DNA of 64,000 bases from contig NZ_QGTW01000004.1 in the NCBI RefSeq assembly GCF_003182355.1, forward strand, positions 1-64,000, written 5' to 3'. Position 1 is the stretch's first letter. Each line of letters starts with the position of its first letter. The notes beneath the pieces were generated by a model. That model worked only from the letters and a program-made list of their open reading frames with translations, made no database searches and had not been told where the DNA came from. Shown here in pieces: positions 8,700-16,221 of the stretch. The position numbers and the translations under genes were made by a program. This DNA comes from Cytobacillus oceanisediminis. GTDB taxonomy: Bacteria > Bacillota > Bacilli > Bacillales > Cytobacillaceae.

Positions 8700-8709
8700 G
8701 AAATGGATC

Positions 8710-8738
8710 TGCTAGGCATGTATTTCAGCAGGTTTTTC
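8710..8738 (+). terminator. Intrinsic terminator after the DMT gene
   Basis: CTGCT and AGCAG arms around a 13-base loop, then a TTTTTCTTT tail. Confidence 0.6.
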
Positions 8739-8837
8739 TTTGTTTATTGAATAGGAATAAATACCTATTTTAAATAGGTAATATTTACTTATTTATATGA
8801 AAAATGGTATATATTAGATATAAAACACATGAATCGT

Positions 8838-8918
8838 ACGATAAAGGCAAAGTTGCTGAAAGGTGATGACGCAAAACTAGAGGGGCTAAAGTCTTAGAGA
8901 CCATGCCAGCCAGCTTTC
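8838..8918 (+). ncRNA. Cyclic-di-GMP-I (GEMM) riboswitch 1
   Basis: Hallmarks in order are AAAGGCAAA, a short helix capped by GAAA, GATGACGCAAA, a GGGGCTAAAG segment, and GCCAGCCAGCT at 8905-8915. A downstream TCTCCT (8927-8932) can pair with AGGGGA (8948-8953) in the ribosome site of the next ORF, suggesting control of translation. Confidence 0.85.
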
Positions 8919-8961
8919 GAATACGTTCTCCTGCGGTTTATGTAGATAGGGGAGGGATTGT

Positions 8962-9138
8962 GTGTTAAATCCTTTTTATAAATTAAAGGTTTATTGGCAT
9001 TTATTTCAGAAAGTACATTATGAATTGTTAATCATCGGTTGTCTAGAGGATGATCTAAAGGATAAATATTTGAAGAAGGCATTGTATCATAAAAAAAAGC
9101 ATTCCAGTAAGAAATATGGAAACTTAATCTTTAAATAA
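8962..9138 (+). CDS. 58-residue protein under c-di-GMP riboswitch 1
   Basis: A small ORF starting at GTG behind GGGGAGGG, directly after riboswitch 1. The protein is helical and very basic at its C-terminus (many Lys and His after residue 35) with a hydrophobic patch LLIIGCL near residues 23-29. I recognise no family. Its placement means that cyclic di-GMP sets its level, probably by hiding or freeing the ribosome site. It could be a motility, adhesion or biofilm effector, but that is inference from the ligand alone. Confidence 0.7.
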   Translation: MLNPFYKLKVYWHLFQKVHYELLIIGCLEDDLKDKYLKKALYHKKKHSSKKYGNLIFK

Positions 9139-9161
9139 AGTGAAATGAAAGGTGCATAGTA

Positions 9162-9192
9162 GGTACCAGGTACCACCCGAATTTTGTCGAAT
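9162..9192 (-). repeat. 31-bp dispersed repeat, copy 2
   Basis: Identical to copy 1 over all 31 bases, same orientation. A hairpin at 9202-9230 precedes it in its own orientation. Confidence 0.9.
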
Positions 9193-9201
9193 AATATGAA
9201 C

Positions 9202-9235
9202 AAAGCCTGCTGAGTTTTTTAACAGGCTTTTATAC
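9202..9235. terminator. Terminator after the 58-residue ORF
   Basis: AAAGCCTG (9202-9209) and CAGGCTTT (9223-9230) arms followed by T-rich sequence. Confidence 0.65.
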
Positions 9236-9323
9236 TCTTCTCAAAATTGATAGAAACTTTGTATTCCTACTCTATTGACCCCTTTGGGATTCAGGCAGAG
9301 GCAGTGGGGGGAATACTATAAAA

Positions 9324-9350
9324 AGGAGATGTACCGTTACAGTACATCTT
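9324..9350 (-). terminator. Terminator of the M6 protease gene
   Basis: Perfect AGATGTAC (9327-9334) and GTACATCT (9342-9349) arms; on the minus strand a CCTTTTTATA tail follows. Confidence 0.75.
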
Positions 9351-9361
9351 CCCTCTTCTAT

Positions 9362-11341
9362 TTATTTCCCGGCTCCAGCACCCACTCTGCGTGTTACGGT
9401 GGCAGTTTTATCCGAATCTGTTTCCGATGTGCTTGTGAAAGTAAGGTTTGTTGGTACTGGCTGTAATTTTTCGCTGCCCTGTGGAATTTTTACGTAAACA
9501 GGAACTTCGACAGTTTCGCCTGCTTGAACTTCAATGACGTTATTCTCCAGCATGAACTCCCAGCCAGCTTCCGTTTTGGCATTTAGGCGGATTAGGTCAG
9601 TTGCCTCACCAGTGTTGGTTACCTTGAAGTAATAGGTTCCTACCCTGCCGGCAGCCGCAAATTCTGCCTTGCCGCTTTCGGCTGTTACTCCGCGTGTGAA
9701 GGAGCCAGAGCCCTCCATATTGCGGACAGCAACACGATAGGAGAGTGCCCCTTGGTCATCCAGCTTCTTCTTCAGAATGTAAAAGTGAAGCCGGTTATGT
9801 TCGTCCGTATATTCACTGACAACTCCATCTGCAGTTCCCGCTTTGAAAAGGGAGTCGGAAAGCTGTCTGTAGTCGCCTTTTGAGTACATGGCATCTGTGC
9901 CATCAGGCCTTTTGAAGTCAACTTGACTGATATCCTCCGCGTGGGAGTCAATGACCCAAATGTTAGGCGCTGATTCAGCATTTTTTGTTTTCGCAAGAAG
10001 TACACCTGAATCCGGAGTGAAGGAATCGAAGCCAACTCGATCCACAACTTCTACGGTATAATTGTTGTACCATTTTTCTCCCCGCTGCATATCTGCACGC
10101 CAATCGTCTTCGAGTGAGTTCTTCGGTGTAAGGTCTTCCATACTGATATTGATGCCATGTAATGCGCTGCGGCCAAATTCTTCGCCGGCGGGAACAGCCC
10201 TTGCAAGGATATCAGCGAAAACAGGTCCAGTTTCAGCCAACTCTTCCCGGCTGATGTTCAGGTACTGGTCTTCGGATAAAAATCCTTGCTTGATTTTATT
10301 GCGAAGCATATGGTGGGATGGTGCTGATCCACCCAGAGTAGGAAGTACCATCCAGCGAGTATGCGGTCCAGCTGGACCATTAAAGCTTCCGCGGCTCATT
10401 AATTCCCATGGTCCGGAATAAGAGCGGGAAACCGGTTTTCCGTAAGGGTTGTTGTAGTTGTCCCCAAGGTTCATAATATGCCCAAATTCATGAGCAAACG
10501 TGCCCATTCCATCATTTTCACCTTGAATGGAAACGCCGCGGCTGGCGCTGGACCAGATACTTTTTGCTGCCAGCCAGGAAGTCCAAGGAACATAGCGGGT
10601 GTTGGCGGAATTAGGAAACCCTTCAAATGGAGGGCCAAATTCCTTTGATACATCTTCTGCAGTTTGGAACATCATTTCGCCCAATTCCTGCCAGACACCT
10701 GACTCATCATAACCGGCGTGCAGGATGAAGGTGAAGTCGTACTCTTTTCCTGATGCTTCAATATCTGCCTTAGCCTTCTCCATCGCTTCAGTTCTTAAGC
10801 TTTTCCCTTCGAATTCTTCAGGCATGTTTACCTTCTGGCCAAATTCATTAAGTCCATACTGGAATTCATTGTGATCCATCCGGTACGTTCCAAAGGAATC
10901 CAGCTCTACGGCCCATTTGCCATATGAATTTTCTCTCCAGTACTCATTGATTGTCCGATAGTTATTTAAAGGCTGGGGCTTGTTCAGGAAATCCACCCAG
11001 AACGGTCCGATTTCATCGCGGGGGATATTTCCGGTGCCAATTGGATTGCCAGCTATTTCAGAACCCTCCGGCTGGCTTAAAATAAACTCACGATCCGGAA
11101 AATCAACAATAACCAAAGCTCCCCTTAATACTCTTTCCGGCTCAATATCAGCGGTGCGCCAATCAATCCCCGGAACTGGCCGATAATCTTCCCAAGTCAT
11201 ATTCTCCGGGAGAACCCAGGACTGTGCATCTGCTGGGTCCGGGAAATTTTCCAGACCTGGCTTTTCCGCATAAGCTGCAGAAGAAACCGTCAATAAAAAC
11301 AAGGTAACCAATAAAATAAAAGACCTCTTCAAATGCCTCAA
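9362..11341 (-). CDS. Secreted M6-family metalloprotease (immune inhibitor A-like)
   Basis: A 659-residue secreted zinc protease. Residues 1-25 are a signal peptide ending AYA. The zinc motif H284-E-F-G-H288 is followed by the I-M-N-L-G-D segment typical of M6 peptidases. The C-terminal 150 residues look like beta-sandwich domains for binding or stability. The TTG start is supported by GGGGAGGAAGATGAG. M6 members degrade host or environmental proteins; this one lies beside other exported enzymes. No wall anchor is visible, so it is probably released. Confidence 0.88.
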   Translation of the reverse strand: MRHLKRSFILLVTLFLLTVSSAAYAEKPGLENFPDPADAQSWVLPENMTWEDYRPVPGIDWRTADIEPERVLRGALVIVDFPDREFILSQPEGSEIAGNPIGTGNIPRDEIGPFWVDFLNKPQPLNNYRTINEYWRENSYGKWAVELDSFGTYRMDHNEFQYGLNEFGQKVNMPEEFEGKSLRTEAMEKAKADIEASGKEYDFTFILHAGYDESGVWQELGEMMFQTAEDVSKEFGPPFEGFPNSANTRYVPWTSWLAAKSIWSSASRGVSIQGENDGMGTFAHEFGHIMNLGDNYNNPYGKPVSRSYSGPWELMSRGSFNGPAGPHTRWMVLPTLGGSAPSHHMLRNKIKQGFLSEDQYLNISREELAETGPVFADILARAVPAGEEFGRSALHGINISMEDLTPKNSLEDDWRADMQRGEKWYNNYTVEVVDRVGFDSFTPDSGVLLAKTKNAESAPNIWVIDSHAEDISQVDFKRPDGTDAMYSKGDYRQLSDSLFKAGTADGVVSEYTDEHNRLHFYILKKKLDDQGALSYRVAVRNMEGSGSFTRGVTAESGKAEFAAAGRVGTYYFKVTNTGEATDLIRLNAKTEAGWEFMLENNVIEVQAGETVEVPVYVKIPQGSEKLQPVPTNLTFTSTSETDSDKTATVTRRVGAGAGK

Positions 11342-11615
11342 CTCATCTTCCTCCCCTAAATCTATTTTTCTGGTAAATTATACAATTAAATTTCGGGTAT
11401 AAAAATATTTAATATTTAAAATATTCAAAATGATAGAGAAGTCCTGAGTATTTAGGTGGGAAAATAGATAGGAAGTTAATAACGGACAGAGTCTTTTTAC
11501 ACTTTTGCCAACTGAAAGATCGATATATCGACTCTCGTTGAAATTTTTCATCATTTTCAAATGTCGCCCTTTATATCGAAAACTCATTTGACAGCAGGGT
11601 TTATGCAGTCATTGG

Positions 11616-11813
11616 TTGAGATTTTTAAAGGATCTAAGCGGTGAAATTCTCTGGTCCAGAATTCTGCAAAAGAGCCTTGATGGCATTAGTCAAAATAGGG
11701 AACAGGCCATGAAGGCTCCGGTTAAAATGGTTTCTCCGCTGATACTTTTTATTTTTCCCGCGATTATTATCGTACTGCTTGGGTCGATGGTTATTTATTT
11801 AATAGAAAGATAA
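11616..11813 (+). pseudogene. C-terminal remnant of a TadC/T2SSF-type pilus membrane protein
   Basis: The frame encodes 65 residues ending in a segment with REQAMKAPVKM, then a hydrophobic helix rich in PLILFIFPAI. This is the usual end of type II secretion F / TadC proteins, in which a basic loop precedes the last membrane helix. The rest of such a protein (about 250 residues) is absent and no ribosome site precedes the TTG. No other tad genes are in the window. I read it as a fossil of a lost pilus locus; a genuine small membrane protein is the alternative. Confidence 0.45.
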
Positions 11814-11817
11814 AAAA

Positions 11818-11842
11818 GAAGCCAAACGAGAAGTTTGGCTTC
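11818..11842. terminator. Bidirectional terminator
   Basis: Perfect GAAGCCAAAC / GTTTGGCTTC stem with a GAGAA loop. T runs on the minus side fit termination of the SLH gene at 11850. Confidence 0.8.
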
Positions 11843-11849
11843 AGTGAAA

Positions 11850-13316
11850 CTATCTTAATCTAAAATCAGGATTCACCGCTCTTGTTAAAAAGACGGCAAA
11901 TTGCTCTCTGGTAACCGTTGTTTGCGGCTGGAATTCTGTCTTGGTAACTCCACCGGTAATGCCTGCGTTATACATCCGGACGATGGAATCTGTGTACCAG
12001 GCATCTGCTTTTACATCGGTGAATGGGTTTCCTGCATTTGTTTCAGGGAAGCTGTATAGGCGTTGAAGAAGAGTTGCCATCTGGGCTCTCGTCAATTTGG
12101 AATTCGGTTCAAATTCTGTTTCGGTAATCCCGGCAAAAATGCCTTCATCCACAGCGGCTGCAATAGCATTGTAGTATTTGTATGTTTTAGGAACATCAAC
12201 AAATCCTGGATCCGGACGGTTTTCCAATGAAACATTGTTGGCACGAGTCAATAGAAGAACGGCCTGCCATCTTGTTAAAGGCTGTTTTATGCCAAAACTA
12301 AAATCGCTTACTCCATGGAGGATGTTACGATCAGTAAGGTAATAGATTTCTTCTGCTGCATAATGATCTGCAGGAACATCCTTAAATCTGAAGTCAAGAT
12401 AGCTGGATGCTACATATCCCTTTGTGCCATCACTTCTTGTTGCAGGATACCAAACGAAGTGGTTTTTGCCTGTAAGAACTTTGTCGTATTCAAAAGGGCC
12501 CTGGATTGTTAATCTTTCACCGTTGCTTAAAGTACCTTTTAAAGCACTATTGGTAGTTGGCTCGCTTCTAAAGTTAACGGCTGAAGTGGTTTCAACAGTT
12601 TGCCCGGCAATAAACTTGTGCTTCGTCTTAGTTAATGGCAAATCAAATTGATATTGCATCGTGACAAATTTAATATTTTCAGTGCTGTTAGGATCATAAT
12701 CAAAGTCCTCCGTTTTAAAAGGGAGGACTGTTAGCTTGGTGAGTCCCAGTTCTTCAATTTTCCGGATGACTTTTTCTTGATAAGAATTCGGGTTTCTATC
12801 ACCTGTAGCTTGGACAATAGGACTGTTAACTGGTTTTATCCCGTTATAAGCCATGATGGCAAAGTACCAATGTTCCAGAACATCTCGCTCGCCACTATTG
12901 ATTTTCGGCAGATCGGATCTCTCAAACATCTGATCTAGTATTTCTACACCTGCTTTAATGTTGTAGGCCACATCTGTTTTTAGAAGATCTTCATCATAAT
13001 TGGCCAGATTGGTTATTTGCATCACCCCGATGCCCTTATCATTAGCGATAATCGTATCACCGTTGCTGTCAAAATGTTTCCAATTGGCGCTCTCTCCTTC
13101 TGCGATTGCTTTAACAATCTCTGGAGGCACATCATAAGCTAAAGCTGTTTCAGTTAATAAGCAATTCATTGTATTAAAGTCAGGATTTATACCTGGCTGA
13201 GCTATATATTGGCATTTATCTGAAATAGGATCGGCAGCGTAGGTATCTGAAGCTGAAAATAAAGAAAGTGACCCCAGAACCGCAAAGGCCATTAAAGAGG
13301 GTTTTAGTTTTTTCAT
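11850..13316 (-). CDS. S-layer-anchored lytic transglycosylase-like protein (SLT, SH3, 3xSLH)
   Basis: A 488-residue exported wall protein. Signal peptide at 1-27; a transglycosylase/lysozyme-like domain at about 45-185, with the E-S pair at 75-76 and the GIGVMQIT motif; a bacterial SH3 domain at about 228-312; then three SLH repeats to the end, for binding to the pyruvylated secondary wall polymer. It should cleave or bind peptidoglycan while fixed to the wall. The ATG has a GGAAAGGAAG site. Spore or division roles are not indicated. It belongs with the three other SLH proteins in this window. Confidence 0.85.
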   Translation of the reverse strand: MKKLKPSLMAFAVLGSLSLFSASDTYAADPISDKCQYIAQPGINPDFNTMNCLLTETALAYDVPPEIVKAIAEGESANWKHFDSNGDTIIANDKGIGVMQITNLANYDEDLLKTDVAYNIKAGVEILDQMFERSDLPKINSGERDVLEHWYFAIMAYNGIKPVNSPIVQATGDRNPNSYQEKVIRKIEELGLTKLTVLPFKTEDFDYDPNSTENIKFVTMQYQFDLPLTKTKHKFIAGQTVETTSAVNFRSEPTTNSALKGTLSNGERLTIQGPFEYDKVLTGKNHFVWYPATRSDGTKGYVASSYLDFRFKDVPADHYAAEEIYYLTDRNILHGVSDFSFGIKQPLTRWQAVLLLTRANNVSLENRPDPGFVDVPKTYKYYNAIAAAVDEGIFAGITETEFEPNSKLTRAQMATLLQRLYSFPETNAGNPFTDVKADAWYTDSIVRMYNAGITGGVTKTEFQPQTTVTREQFAVFLTRAVNPDFRLR

Positions 13317-13418
13317 ATTTGCGTATTTCTTCCTTTCCTTTTACAAGTTTCCAATATCTTACTAGAAATATAACATAGATCTACCAACTTGCATGAGGAT
13401 AGCGGAAACAATAATTAG

Positions 13419-13448
13419 TTGTATTTTTTTACAGTATTTTACTATAAT
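13419..13448 (+). promoter_or_regulatory. Candidate SigA promoter
   Basis: TTGTAT (13419-13424) and TATAAT (13443-13448) with an 18-bp spacer, upstream of the inverted repeat and the 46-residue ORF. Confidence 0.45.
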
Positions 13449-13473
13449 GGAATTAATATAGAGGGTGTTTGGT

Positions 13474-13499
13474 GTAAATGTAATATTTTTTACATTTAC
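13474..13499. promoter_or_regulatory. Perfect inverted repeat, operator-like
   Basis: GTAAATGTAA (13474-13483) and TTACATTTAC (13490-13499) with a 6-bp spacer. It resembles a TnrA/GlnR box (TGTNA-N7-TNACA), but the inner spacing is one base short. It lies between the candidate promoter and the 46-residue ORF. Confidence 0.45.
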
Positions 13500-13557
13500 T
13501 TTCCAGGTCCAATTTATTATATTTTTACGTATATTAAAAATAGGAAGGTAACTTGCT

Positions 13558-13698
13558 ATGACAAAGGAACAGGAAGCATTTTTCCGTATTCTATTAGAGG
13601 CATATGAGAAAGGCCAAAAAAACCATGACGTTACGGAAATAGCTTTTATTAATGAATTAAAAGAAAAATTAGGGCTAGTATGGAAGGAAACTTCTTAA
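13558..13698 (+). CDS. 46-residue protein of unknown function
   Basis: A small ORF with ribosome site AGGAAGGT before ATG. The product is soluble, charged and predicted helical (KEQEAFFRILLEAYEKG at the N-terminus, then a second helix). No family recognised. Its upstream region has a SigA-like promoter and a perfect 10-bp inverted repeat, so it is probably a regulated gene rather than chance. Confidence 0.55.
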   Translation: MTKEQEAFFRILLEAYEKGQKNHDVTEIAFINELKEKLGLVWKETS

Positions 13699-14117
13699 AA
13701 ACGTTTTTAAAGTTTGGGCATGTTTGTTTTTTATATAGTCGTTTTAGATTATATGTTTACTGGATATTTATTGAAGTGTAGTTAATTTTTTGTTAATTTT
13801 TTTGCACAATTTTCCTGAAATAGAGTATTAATGAAGAAACGTGAGACAAATTATCTATAGTATTGATGAAAGCAAAATGAATCCATTTTCAGTCGACTGA
13901 TAGTGATAATCCTATTAAAATGTTGTTAATAGATTTAGGTTGGTAAGCCATAAATCTTATTTCCTTTTAGCACTCTCAGTTATCTGGGGGTGCTCTTTTT
14001 TTTATGCTTTTCTTTTCTCTATATTAAAGATAAAAATAGAAAGTAAATGGTGTGTAAAATAACATATGAACTTACTTTATTTTTAGGCTCTTCCATTTTT
14101 GTATGGATCTATTTTGA
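13699..14117. other. AT-rich intergenic stretch
   Basis: I see no gene here. The only recognised element is a terminator-like hairpin, AGCAC / GTGCT with a T run, at 13969-14002. It may end a transcript starting near 13450. Confidence 0.5.
13969..14002 (+). terminator. Intrinsic terminator
   Basis: AGCAC and GTGCT arms with inner CTCAG/CTGGG-type pairing, then eight T. Confidence 0.7.
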
Positions 14118-14378
14118 ATGACCTTGATTGATTTATATAAAAGCAGGCGAAAAAAGAATGATCAAAACGGCCACAAAAGATTTGGAGCATCAGTATGGGA
14201 ATTTGAAGTTTATAAATCGGAATTTCACTCCCGTTTGCGTCAAGTTAATGATGAAGTTCTTTGGCCTAGTATGCATTTCTTTTTAACATTTGAAATTAGT
14301 GGCTGTTCATGCAGGGATGAAGTTGTTGTAACGCATGAAAGCAAAACTGGAAGGTGGCAGGCTAACATCTGCATGTAA
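14118..14378 (+). CDS. Doubtful 86-codon ORF
   Basis: An open frame without a clear ribosome site. The product has a cluster CSCRDEVVV near the C-terminus and no recognisable domain. It is followed by a terminator at 14413. It may be a decayed gene; I give it low weight. Confidence 0.25.
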   Translation: MTLIDLYKSRRKKNDQNGHKRFGASVWEFEVYKSEFHSRLRQVNDEVLWPSMHFFLTFEISGCSCRDEVVVTHESKTGRWQANICM

Positions 14379-14412
14379 GGGAAGATGGTATTTAGATTAG
14401 TCGAGTAATGCA

Positions 14413-14444
14413 AAAAGAGCTTGGATTCGTATCCCAGCTCTTTT
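14413..14444. terminator. Bidirectional terminator
   Basis: AAAGAGCT and AGCTCTTT arms around a GGATTCGTATCC inner stem-loop; T runs on both sides. Confidence 0.7.
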
Positions 14445-14455
14445 GAATTTTGTTT

Positions 14456-14587
14456 CTATTGATTTATTTCATTTGCTAAAAATTCAATTCCCTTAACGGC
14501 TGCACGATAGCGAAAATAATCTTTTAGCTCTTTGGATTCTTGAAGAAACTTTACATATAGAGATTTAGCCTGGTTAAATTTCGGCAT
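14456..14587 (-). CDS. 43-residue charged protein of unknown function
   Basis: A short ORF read on the minus strand with GAAAGGTAATA before its ATG. The product is helical and charged (residues 5-30 include KSLYVKFLQESKELKDYF). Upstream on the same strand, another partial frame (about 14580-14680) overlaps its start by a few bases but has no clear start codon. Both may be the remaining part of a longer locus interrupted near repeat copy 3. Confidence 0.4.
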   Translation of the reverse strand: MPKFNQAKSLYVKFLQESKELKDYFRYRAAVKGIEFLANEINQ

Positions 14588-14733
14588 TATTACCTTTCAG
14601 TGAATTTAGTATATCGAGTTTGGTGTTGATATCTTTTTGAACTGATTCCCACCATAAATAACATTCTCCGCCTCCATAATTAATTTACATGCAAATTGGC
14701 TTTTAGATCTTTTAACACAAATATCTAGTTTTG

Positions 14734-14764
14734 ATTCGACAAAATTCGGGTGGTACCTGGTACC
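14734..14764 (+). repeat. 31-bp dispersed repeat, copy 3
   Basis: Plus orientation. Here the palindromic end extends to GGGTGGTACCTGGTACCACC. Only a weak TAGAT/ATCTA hairpin precedes it. Confidence 0.9.
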
Positions 14765-14947
14765 ACCCTTCTTTTTTACTAAACTAGAAATAGATGAGGT
14801 GACTATTTTCCTTATTTTGATAGTTTTTGTTTAGCTGGGGTTAGATGTGGGTATTCCTATTTTGGAGTAAGTTGGTTGCTTGATTTTTCGGAATATTCTT
14901 GATTGATTAAAGGCCCTTTAGAATTTTCATTTTCCATCCGATATTAT

Positions 14948-15029
14948 TTTCAAGGGCAAAATTACTGAAAAGTAATGACGCAAAGCTACAGGGGCCTCTA
15001 TCTAAAAGATAAAGCCAGCCAGCTGCCAT
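14948..15029 (+). ncRNA. Cyclic-di-GMP-I (GEMM) riboswitch 2
   Basis: Shows AAGGGCAAA, helix ATTACT-GAAA-AGTAAT, GACGCAAAGCTACAGGGGCC, and GCCAGCCAGCTGCC. The ribosome site of the next ORF (AAAGGAG, about 15038-15044) follows within 15 bases, so translational control is likely. Confidence 0.88.
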
Positions 15030-15052
15030 CAAAAAGTAAAGGAGAATATTTG

Positions 15053-15190
15053 ATGTCAAATCACACTTGGGTTACACCGGAGGAAATGGCGAGAAAGAAA
15101 GAGTTAAAAAGGAAGCTGCTTTATATTTCTTTACCAATCCTTGTATGTTTGATCAGTGCATTCGTAACGGTTTTAGCAAATCAAATTTGA
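15053..15190 (+). CDS. 45-residue one-helix membrane protein under c-di-GMP riboswitch 2
   Basis: The ORF starts at ATG 15053 behind AAAGGAG; an earlier in-frame ATG at 14975 lies inside the riboswitch and is not credible. The product has a charged N-terminal part (residues 1-21, with PEEMARKKELKRK) and one membrane helix (about 22-42). I recognise no family. The terminator at 15226 makes it a single-gene transcript controlled by cyclic di-GMP. Such a peptide could act on a membrane complex; the target is unknown. Confidence 0.7.
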   Translation: MSNHTWVTPEEMARKKELKRKLLYISLPILVCLISAFVTVLANQI

Positions 15191-15225
15191 TAATTGGGTC
15201 TAGTATGACTACATAATTCTTTCAA

Positions 15226-15258
15226 AGTAACATCCAGTGGAGGATGTTACTTTTTATA
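15226..15258 (+). terminator. Intrinsic terminator
   Basis: AGTAACATCC and GGATGTTACT arms, loop AGTGGA, then TTTTTATA. Confidence 0.85.
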
Positions 15259-15409
15259 TATAGAGAGAGAATCGAGCTTTTTACTATCCTTTTATTACAA
15301 AAATATTAAAATTGAATGATTTTGTAATATAAAAAGTAGTTTATTGAAACCTTCCTGTTATGTTCCTCTGTTAAGATGTTCCTATCAAGGGACATAAAGG
15401 AGATACATT

Positions 15410-15979
15410 TTGAAGAAAATACTAATCTATCTAACTGTTGCTGTTTTTCTATCATTGGGATTTTCAAATGTCACTTCAGCCGCTGGAAATTCGACATATA
15501 CAGTAAAATCAGGCGATACGCTTTGGGCAATTGCTAAAAAGAATAAAGTAACTGTTCAACAACTAAAATCTTGGAATAAACTGACTTCAAATACGATTAA
15601 ACCTAAACAGGTATTAAAAATATCTTCTACAGCTGTAAAAACATCAACTGCTGCGAAAGCTTCAAAAACAACACAGAAGGCTCGCGCGTATAAAGAAATC
15701 ACTGTGAAAGCCACAGCTTACACTGCAAGCTGTAAAGGCTGCAGCGGGATTACTTACACAGGGATTAACTTAAAAAAGAACCCCAATGCTAAAGTAATCT
15801 CAGTAGATCCAAAGGTTATTCCACTTGGATCCAAAGTATACGTACCTGGTTACGGAGAAGCAATTGCAGGCGATAAAGGTTCTGCAGTAAAAGGAAACAA
15901 AATAGACGTCTTCATCCCAAACAAACAAAAAGCTCTTCAATGGGGAAGCAAAACCGTAACAATTAAAGTATATAAATAA
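15410..15979 (+). CDS. LysM and 3D-domain cell wall protein (YocH-like)
   Basis: A 189-residue exported protein: signal peptide 1-25, one LysM peptidoglycan-binding domain at about 29-72 (TYTVKSGDTLWAIAK), a basic Ala/Thr/Lys linker, and a C-terminal 3D domain with its conserved aspartates (including GDKGSAVKGNKIDVF). This architecture matches Bacillus YocH, a muralytic or wall-remodelling protein related to resuscitation factors. The TTG start follows AAAGGAG. Two TGTTA words upstream (15356-15376) recall a WalR box, but their spacing is two bases too long. Confidence 0.85.
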   Translation: MKKILIYLTVAVFLSLGFSNVTSAAGNSTYTVKSGDTLWAIAKKNKVTVQQLKSWNKLTSNTIKPKQVLKISSTAVKTSTAAKASKTTQKARAYKEITVKATAYTASCKGCSGITYTGINLKKNPNAKVISVDPKVIPLGSKVYVPGYGEAIAGDKGSAVKGNKIDVFIPNKQKALQWGSKTVTIKVYK

Positions 15980-15994
15980 TAGAACAAAAGAGAA

Positions 15995-16022
15995 TCTCCT
16001 GAGAGGGAGATTCTCTTTTTTT
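15995..16022 (+). terminator. Intrinsic terminator after the 3D-domain gene
   Basis: AGAGAATCTCC and GGGAGATTCTCT arms followed by a seven-T run. Confidence 0.85.
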
Positions 16023-16036
16023 ATGGTGTCAGGCTT

Positions 16037-16067
16037 ATTCGACAAAATTCGGGTGGTACCTGGTACC
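16037..16067 (+). repeat. 31-bp dispersed repeat, copy 4
   Basis: Plus orientation, 15 bp after the T run of the preceding terminator. Confidence 0.9.
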
Positions 16068-16221
16068 CTAAAGACCTATATTTTTGGAAGGACTATTATC
16101 TCATTTTTGTGTATTGACATAATATTTACAAAAATTGAATTGTGCCGGTAATAGAGGAGTGTTTTACTAATATTGGAGTATCATGTAAACGTTTCAAATA
16201 CTAGAAACTGGAGAGGATATT

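Noticed and set aside
11378..11587. 69-codon minus-strand frame upstream of the M6 gene
   Set aside because: AT-rich promoter-like DNA without start signals; the product is not similar to any family I know.
13840..13960. Possible further riboswitch before the terminator at 13969
   Set aside because: No GACGCAAA, GAAA-capped helix or other known aptamer core was found.
15356..15376. Possible WalR box before the LysM-3D gene
   Set aside because: The two TGTTA words are 13 bp apart start to start, while the known box needs 11.
16183..16197. cre-like word ATGTAAACGTTTCAA before the nuclease gene
   Set aside because: It misses the conserved C near the end of the CcpA consensus and is not well placed relative to a clear promoter.
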